NCBI GenBank assembly: GCA_031547045.1
Contig: JAVBSN010000103.1
Span: forward strand, 1 to 11,805
Direction: 5' to 3'
Source: JAVBSN01 sp031547045
GTDB lineage: Bacteria > Bacillota > Clostridia > Lachnospirales > Lachnospiraceae
Length of the DNA stretch: 11,805 nucleotides
The translations under genes were made by a program, and so were the position numbers. The notes beneath the pieces are model-generated. The model ran no database searches, had not been told where the DNA came from, and was given only the letters and a program-made list of their open reading frames with translations. Positions 7,133 to 11,805 of this stretch are shown in pieces. Numbering within the stretch: the first letter of the stretch is position 1; each line of letters opens with the position of its first letter.

Positions 7133-7930
7133 ATGACTAATCAAAAGATGATTTTTTTCGATATAGATGGAACACTAATAACACAGGATGAGAGACACGT
7201 TTTCCCAGAGTCCGCTAAGAATGCAATTATTAAAGCTAGAGAAAATGGGCATTTAATATTTATAAATACAGGAAGAGTTAAAGCTAATCTAGATGATATA
7301 GTTAAAGCCATACCTGTAGACGGATATGTTTGTGGATGTGGAACTGCAGTATATTATAATAATGAAGAATTATTACATAATACATTAAGTAAAGAATTAT
7401 GTAAGGAAGTAGCACTTCTTTGTAGAGATTGTGATGTATTTGCATTATTTGAATCAGATAAGGGATTGGCAATAGATAACAAGGTATCAGAAGTAAAAGA
7501 AGGACAAATGATAATTAGGTTTTTTGAAGAATTAGGAATTGCGCCAGAAATGAATGTAGATTCAGAAGAATTTATATTTGATAAGTTTGCAATGTGGTAT
7601 AATGAGAAAAGTGATATTAATAGATTAAGAGAAGAACTAGCAAAGCATTTTGATTATATAGATAGAGGAAGTAATATGGCAGAAATAGTTCCTCTAGGCT
7701 TTTCAAAAGCAACAGGAATAGAGTTTTTGCAAAGATATTTTGATGTTTCATTAGAAAACTGCTATGCAATAGGAGATAGCAATAATGACTTATCTATGTT
7801 AAAATATGTTCCACATAGTATTGCTATGGGAAATAGTTCTAGAGAATTATATGATGTAGTGGAATATGTTACTAAGGATATTGAAGAGGATGGCATAGAG
7901 TGTGCCTTAAAACATTATAATATTATATAG
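7133..7930 (+). CDS. Cof-type HAD-IIB family phosphatase
   Basis: A soluble Mg2+-dependent phosphatase acting through an aspartyl-phosphate intermediate, 265 residues. The motifs are complete: motif I FFDIDGT with D10 and D12, motif II INTGR with T46, motif III K192 in FSKATGI, and motif IV GDSNNDLS with D215 and D219. The C2-type cap lies between about 85 and 185. The ATG at 7133 is 7 bases after AAGGAG; an in-frame ATG at 7127 is too close to that site. Substrates of this family are small sugar or nucleotide phosphates and cannot be read from sequence. Its place directly after ribH makes the phosphatase step of riboflavin synthesis an attractive guess, although a hairpin terminator lies between. 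The next gene follows after 11 bases. No promoter of its own is evident. Confidence 0.93.
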   Translation: MTNQKMIFFDIDGTLITQDERHVFPESAKNAIIKARENGHLIFINTGRVKANLDDIVKAIPVDGYVCGCGTAVYYNNEELLHNTLSKELCKEVALLCRDCDVFALFESDKGLAIDNKVSEVKEGQMIIRFFEELGIAPEMNVDSEEFIFDKFAMWYNEKSDINRLREELAKHFDYIDRGSNMAEIVPLGFSKATGIEFLQRYFDVSLENCYAIGDSNNDLSMLKYVPHSIAMGNSSRELYDVVEYVTKDIEEDGIECALKHYNII

Positions 7931-7941
7931 GATGATAATAT

Positions 7942-9726
7942 ATGCATAATTTAACTAGATTTCAATTGAATATTATATTACTTATACTGTGTGTCGTTAC
8001 TACTCTAATTGTTGTTATAGGTGGAGTTACCCTTCATAACAATGGTGAAGCACCTCTAGAGGCGGGTAGTTATTATGATTTTGATGATTCATGGATATTA
8101 GTTGATGAAGAAAGAGGAGATTCTGTAATAACACTTCCTTATAATGCAGATGTTAAAGCAGGAGATACTGTTACTATAACTCACAAAGTGCCAGAAGATG
8201 TGGACGGCAATACGGTATTATTTTTTGCGTCAGAATTTCAGGCAGTAGAAGTTAGTATAGATGATAATGTTGTGTATTCATATGGTGTTAATGAAAAGAG
8301 AGCATTTGGTAAATCTAGTGTTCCTGTATATAACATGGCAGATGTTTCTAGTGATTATGAAGGTGGAAATATTTCTATAACATTTTTATCGAATTATAGT
8401 AAATATAGTGGGAAACTACCTATAATTAATTATGGTAATAAGGGTGATGTGTTATATACAATATGGCAAGAAAATGCAGCTACATTTATTATGTCAGTAT
8501 TGTTAGTTGTATTTAGCATTGCAGCTATAATTATATATATCTTTATGGGTAGACATAGAAAAGAACATCCTGCCTTTGGATATTTGGTAGTGTTTTTAAT
8601 GATAACTTCAATATGGAGTGTGTGTGATAATAGATTAGTCCAATTATTCACTAATAATATGTATGCTATATGGCTTATTAAGGCATTGGCGATACAGATT
8701 ATACCAATAGCATATCTAATGTATGTTAGATGCTTTGCCGACAAGAAGAGAATAATTAGAATTATAGATTATGGTATCTGGATGTATATAACAAGTTTTA
8801 TAACATCAACTGTATTTCAAATAATGGGGCTATGTGATTATGTAGAATATACTCTCTTTATAGAGGTACTTATTGTTATAGGTTTGATTATAATAACATT
8901 AATGCTTAGTACAGCAATTATTACTTTCGGAAAGAAAAGTTTAAGAGATAATGTTATTTCTAATATAGTATTAATAGTATTTATAGTTATATCAGTAATT
9001 TTAAATATGTTTAACAGCACTAAGGGAGCAAGTGAAATAGTTTTAAGGGTGGGATTATTTATATATGTATTGTGTATCTTAGTAGTAACAGAAAGGTATG
9101 TATTATTAAAATCAGATAAGAAAAAGGAAAGTGAAGAAGAACAAATAAAACGTCAGAAAAAATTAGCTCTTGATTCACTTAATCCTAATTTTATATTTGC
9201 AGCGCTTAAGCTTACACTAGGATTTGTTAAGAGTGGTTCAGAGACTTCCCAATCGGTACTAGTTAACTTATCAAAGTATATAAGATACAAATTTAATGCA
9301 TTAAATGAAGACAGTAATATGGTTGATTTTAGAGAAGAACTTGAGCATATACGTTCATATCTATATATTGAGAAGCTTAGATATAGTAAATTAACAGTTA
9401 GTATTGAGGATAAAGTTATAGATTTTAAAGTGCCATCACATAGTATAGAGCCTTTAGTTGAAAATGCTATAAAGCATGGACTTGGTAGAAGAGATTATGA
9501 AGGTACAGTAGTTGTTAGAAGTTATGAGCGTAAAGACAGTTATGCCGTTCAAATTATTGACAATGGTGTAGGTTTTGATGTAAATAATATAAAGAAGGAT
9601 ACATTTACTAGTATTCTAAATGTGAGAGAGAGAATCGAAAGTATTGATGGAGATATTGAAATAGCCAGTAAAAAAGGAAAAGGAACAGTAATTACTATAA
9701 AATTTCCAAAAGTAGTTACTGAATAG
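7942..9726 (+). CDS. LytS-like 7-helix sensor kinase homologue lacking the phospho-acceptor His
   Basis: A membrane signalling protein of 594 residues. In order: an N-terminal membrane anchor (8-29), an extracytoplasmic beta-rich domain (about 30-175), seven predicted membrane helices (about 180-202, 212-228, 243-263, 272-296, 303-327, 338-356, 366-384), a charged linker (390-408), and a cytoplasmic LytS/YehU-type kinase region. This layout resembles 7TMR-DISM receptors. The ATPase part keeps the N box (PLVENAIKHG, N508) and G1 box (DNGVGF, 540-545), while the G2 region reads TSILNV without its usual glycines. The H box, normally NPHFLFN, is NPNFIFA here, so N416 replaces the histidine that accepts phosphate. 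No response regulator is near. It may be a pseudokinase partner or a sensor with another output. AGGA (7929-7932) lies 9 bases before the ATG. Confidence 0.88.
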   Translation: MHNLTRFQLNIILLILCVVTTLIVVIGGVTLHNNGEAPLEAGSYYDFDDSWILVDEERGDSVITLPYNADVKAGDTVTITHKVPEDVDGNTVLFFASEFQAVEVSIDDNVVYSYGVNEKRAFGKSSVPVYNMADVSSDYEGGNISITFLSNYSKYSGKLPIINYGNKGDVLYTIWQENAATFIMSVLLVVFSIAAIIIYIFMGRHRKEHPAFGYLVVFLMITSIWSVCDNRLVQLFTNNMYAIWLIKALAIQIIPIAYLMYVRCFADKKRIIRIIDYGIWMYITSFITSTVFQIMGLCDYVEYTLFIEVLIVIGLIIITLMLSTAIITFGKKSLRDNVISNIVLIVFIVISVILNMFNSTKGASEIVLRVGLFIYVLCILVVTERYVLLKSDKKKESEEEQIKRQKKLALDSLNPNFIFAALKLTLGFVKSGSETSQSVLVNLSKYIRYKFNALNEDSNMVDFREELEHIRSYLYIEKLRYSKLTVSIEDKVIDFKVPSHSIEPLVENAIKHGLGRRDYEGTVVVRSYERKDSYAVQIIDNGVGFDVNNIKKDTFTSILNVRERIESIDGDIEIASKKGKGTVITIKFPKVVTE

Positions 9727-9731
9727 GTGTT

Positions 9732-10523
9732 ATGATGGCAGAAGAAAAGATAAAAATATTAGAACAATTTTATTATGCAATGTTTAAACCCAAGTTTTAT
9801 AATAAATTATCAAAATTAAAAGTTGTAAATATTATTATATATACAATAATTTTATTGATTTTTACAACTGTAATAAGGGTTGGAATGCCCATAGGAGCAT
9901 GGATTGCAAGCAAAGATGGACTAACATCAGTTATAATGGATAAGATACCAGCATTTGTGATTGAAAATAATGAATTTCAAATTGAAAAGCCATTTAATGC
10001 AGTAATAGGTGGATATACAATTAAGGCAGATTCTAGAGTTGATAAGTATACTATGGAGGATTTAACTGATGAAGAGAAGATGGCAACTATATGCATAGGA
10101 AAAGACAGTATGATTATGGTTGCTGGTGGAATGGTAATGGAAACAACATGGTCTGATATGAAAATAACTAGATTTGATAATCAGGCTTTTGCAAATCTGA
10201 TACCATTTATATATGTATATATTGGATTTATGATATTATCAACATTTATATTTGCACTTATAAGATATTTAATAATAGGATTGATATTTGCGTTTATAGG
10301 AAATAACTTTAGTAGATTATTGAAGATAGACTTAAGTTATTGGAAGATATTTGAGTTAGCACTTTATGCACAAACATTAGGCCATGTGGCTTCAACCATA
10401 GCAGCAGTTGTAGGTGGAATAGGCATAAATATGATTATGTCATTTGCTTCAGTAGTTATAACTGCATTTATACTTAATGGCGGAATATTAGCGCATAAAG
10501 GTGATGTAAGTGCTTATTTATAA
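9732..10523 (+). CDS. DUF1189-like membrane protein
   Basis: A multi-pass membrane protein of unknown function resembling the DUF1189 family of Firmicutes. A short cytoplasmic N-terminus with FYYAMFKPKFYNKL is followed by a membrane helix (31-51), an extracytoplasmic domain of about 100 residues (55-153), and a C-terminal membrane block (about 155-192, 207-230, 234-255). Two ATGs are possible: 9732, used here, is only 2 bases after AGGTG (9725-9729), and 9735 is 5 bases after it and gives one residue fewer; the second may be the real start. It begins right after the sensor stop codon, so the two proteins are probably coexpressed and may act together in the membrane. The last 10 bases overlap the end of the opposite-strand CYTH gene. 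Confidence 0.8.
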   Translation: MMAEEKIKILEQFYYAMFKPKFYNKLSKLKVVNIIIYTIILLIFTTVIRVGMPIGAWIASKDGLTSVIMDKIPAFVIENNEFQIEKPFNAVIGGYTIKADSRVDKYTMEDLTDEEKMATICIGKDSMIMVAGGMVMETTWSDMKITRFDNQAFANLIPFIYVYIGFMILSTFIFALIRYLIIGLIFAFIGNNFSRLLKIDLSYWKIFELALYAQTLGHVASTIAAVVGGIGINMIMSFASVVITAFILNGGILAHKGDVSAYL

Positions 10524-10981
10524 GAGTAAGTTGAAGGATCGCTAGTGCTAAGAGTGGAGTTATGATATTTTGAAGAATAAGTTACATCTTCACCAAACCA
10601 ACTAGGTGGAGTATAAGATAAGGCAGATTCTTCATCCTCAAATTCAACTTCAGCAAGAACTAAACCTTCAAAGCAACCATGAAATATATCTAACTCTATA
10701 GTTAGATTATTGTCAGTAGGTATAAGGTATCTAGTTTTTGTAATAACATTACCATCAGCTTTTGAAAGAAGATGATAATAGGCTTCCTCTGTAAGTGAAG
10801 TTTCAATCTCTTCTCTAGACATTAAACCAGCAGATTTGTAAGTAAATATATATTGGTCAGATCTCTTTCTAATGCGTAGGACAGGAGAGGTACATATATA
10901 TGCTTGTTCTATACTAATGAATGGATATTGTTCTATATTTTCCGGTATAGTTGGTATAAGGTATTTTTTTTCGATTTCCAT
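10514..10981 (-). CDS. CYTH-domain protein (triphosphate tunnel metalloenzyme family)
   Basis: A small cytoplasmic enzyme of the CYTH/TTM fold, whose members hydrolyse inorganic triphosphate or make/cleave nucleotide triphosphate derivatives in an eight-stranded tunnel with Mg2+. I chose the ATG at 10981 because AAAGGA lies 8 bases upstream and the protein then begins MEIEKKYL, the hallmark E-x-E-x-K (E2, E4, K6). The open frame runs back to 11017 but lacks this support. The 155 residues carry the alternating charged tunnel residues: R36 and R38, K82 and R84, E96 and D98, E111 and E113, and K138. The whole tunnel set looks present, so it is probably active. It stands alone on the minus strand, ending inside the DUF1189 gene and divergent from the DJ-1 gene. 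Its substrate is not known from sequence. Confidence 0.9.
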   Translation of the reverse strand: MEIEKKYLIPTIPENIEQYPFISIEQAYICTSPVLRIRKRSDQYIFTYKSAGLMSREEIETSLTEEAYYHLLSKADGNVITKTRYLIPTDNNLTIELDIFHGCFEGLVLAEVEFEDEESALSYTPPSWFGEDVTYSSKYHNSTLSTSDPSTYSYK

Positions 10982-11008
10982 AGGGTAAGTCCTTTCATCG
11001 ATTAATAT

Positions 11009-11037
11009 TTGATACAATAATTTGTAGATATTATAGC
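11009..11037 (+). promoter_or_regulatory. Candidate promoter of the DJ-1 gene
   Basis: TTGATA (11009-11014; 5 of 6 consensus bases) and TATAGC (11032-11037; 4 of 6) are separated by 17 bases, giving a start near 11044, about 25 bases before the DJ-1 start codon. It overlaps the opposite-strand promoter candidate. Confidence 0.45.
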
Positions 11038-11038
11038 A
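11030..11038 (-). promoter_or_regulatory. Candidate extended -10 promoter of the CYTH gene
   Basis: Read on the minus strand this is TGCTATAAT, a perfect -10 hexamer with the extended TG. The matching -35 region (about 11053-11058) is weak (TTAAAT), which extended -10 promoters tolerate. Transcription would start near 11023, about 42 bases before the CYTH start codon. Confidence 0.5.
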
Positions 11039-11068
11039 TAGTTGAATGTTTTATTTAAGGAGGTAATT

Positions 11069-11623
11069 ATGAAAAAAGTATATGCATTTTTAGCACAAGG
11101 TTATGAAGAAGTAGAAGCTTTAACAGCAATAGATTTATTAAGGAGGGCTGGTATTGAGACAGTAATAGTATCAGTAACAGACAGCTTAGAAGTAGTAAGT
11201 TCGCATAATGTGTGTATAAAAGCAGATATTATGTTTGATGATATAGTGGAAGAAGCAGATATGTTAATGCTTCCAGGAGGAATGCCGGGAACAACTAATT
11301 TGGCAGCTCATCAAGGACTAGCAAAATTAATTATGGAGTACTATGAGAAGGGTAAATATCTATCAGCAATATGTGCAGCACCAATCGTATATGGTGGTTT
11401 GGGATTGCTTGATGGTAGAAAAGCAACATGTTATCCAGGTAATGAAACAGGGCTTGAAAAAGCAGAATATTTATTAGATAATGTTGTAGTAGATGGACAA
11501 TTTATAACAAGTAGAGGATTAGGAACAGCTATAGATTTTGGACTTAAGCTAGTTGAGATTCTAGTGGATAAGGGTACAGCTAATAATTTATCAAAACAAA
11601 TTATATATACTATTATTACTTAG
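11069..11623 (+). CDS. DJ-1/PfpI-family protein
   Basis: A small cytoplasmic protein of the DJ-1/ThiJ/PfpI superfamily, 184 residues, of the YajL/DJ-1 type. Members have been assigned glyoxalase, deglycase or redox-chaperone roles, and the physiological function is disputed. AAGGAGGT (11057-11064) fixes the ATG at 11069. The nucleophile elbow is AICAAP with C102, and the conserved acidic partner is E16 in GYEEVEAL, matching the C106/E18 pair of human DJ-1. The glycine-rich LPGGMPGT loop and C-terminal TSRGLGTAIDFGLKLVEIL are typical. It is divergent from the CYTH gene and has its own candidate promoter. No clear terminator follows. Confidence 0.93.
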   Translation: MKKVYAFLAQGYEEVEALTAIDLLRRAGIETVIVSVTDSLEVVSSHNVCIKADIMFDDIVEEADMLMLPGGMPGTTNLAAHQGLAKLIMEYYEKGKYLSAICAAPIVYGGLGLLDGRKATCYPGNETGLEKAEYLLDNVVVDGQFITSRGLGTAIDFGLKLVEILVDKGTANNLSKQIIYTIIT

Positions 11624-11678
11624 CGAGGTATTTGCGAGTTTAGTGGATATGATATATCATTACCAATCAAGGAGTCTT

Positions 11679-11805
11679 ATGGATAATATTAAAATATCAG
11701 TTAGAAATCTGGTAGAGTTTATATTAGTATCAGGAGATATAGATAATAGAACAGGAGCCGGTTCTTTTAAGGATGCAATGAGTGCAGGTAGTAAACTTCA
11801 CCGTA
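11679..11805 (+). CDS. N-terminus of a probable ATP-dependent helicase, 3' end cut off by window
   Basis: An open frame starts at ATG 11679, 4 bases after AAGGAG (11669-11674), and runs 42 codons to the window edge without a stop. The residues, with ISVRNLVEFILVSGDIDNR and later MSAGSKLHR, look to me like the N-terminal region of large clostridial ATP-dependent DNA helicases of the Rad3/DinG-like group, where such an N-terminus leads into a nuclease-like segment. No helicase motif lies inside the window, so the product name rests on recalled resemblance. That this is a real gene start is well supported; the function is tentative. Confidence 0.55.
   Translation, partial: MDNIKISVRNLVEFILVSGDIDNRTGAGSFKDAMSAGSKLHR

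Noticed and set aside
8430..8744. Minus-strand open frames inside the sensor gene (also 8838-9020)
   Set aside because: They are shadows of membrane-helix codons on the other strand, with no independent support.
1..11805. A mobile element, phage, CRISPR or defence system in the window
   Set aside because: I saw no transposase, integrase, repeat-spacer array, toxin-antitoxin pair or direct-repeat boundary, and base use looks even throughout.

Overview
The window is AT-rich chromosomal DNA (about one third G+C by eye). It has strong AGGAGG-type ribosome binding sites and heavy use of AGA, ATA and other A/T-ending codons. The gene families (Rrf2 regulator, FabV-type enoyl reductase, an FMN-riboswitch ribDE-ribBA-ribH operon, a seven-helix sensor related to LytS, a DUF1189 membrane protein) point to an anaerobic Firmicute of class Clostridia, most likely Lachnospiraceae or a relative. 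The organism is inferred from gene content only. No transposase, integrase, phage gene, CRISPR array, tRNA or rRNA is visible.

Left part (1-3258): the 3' portion of an Rrf2/IscR-like regulator, a YegS/DgkB-like lipid kinase, FabV-type enoyl reductase, and an uncharacterised small protein with a papain/C39-like Cys-His pattern. The 143-base leader of fabV holds a candidate promoter and two bulged inverted repeats of similar design.

Centre (3259-7115): a riboflavin biosynthesis operon. A TTGACA promoter with an extended -10 is followed by a canonical FMN riboswitch, an intrinsic terminator, then ribD, ribE, ribBA and ribH, with a second terminator-like hairpin after ribH. FMN binding should favour the first terminator and shut the operon down. 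The four proteins supply every step from GTP and ribulose 5-phosphate to riboflavin except the dephosphorylation of the pyrimidine intermediate. A Cof-type HAD phosphatase, the family known to do that step in Bacillus subtilis and Escherichia coli, starts 70 bases after ribH.

Right part (7133-11805): the HAD phosphatase is tightly linked to a membrane sensor-kinase-like protein and a DUF1189 membrane protein. The sensor keeps an ATPase-like domain but lacks the phospho-accepting histidine, and no response regulator is present. A CYTH-domain protein runs on the minus strand, overlapping the DUF1189 gene tail to tail by 10 bases, and is divergent from a DJ-1/PfpI-family gene. The window ends inside the start of a gene that resembles the N-terminus of a clostridial ATP-dependent helicase.

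Most of the window is housekeeping. The parts most worth a second look are the histidine-less sensor, the HAD gene as a candidate for the missing flavin step, the small peptidase-like protein, and the two regulatory leaders.
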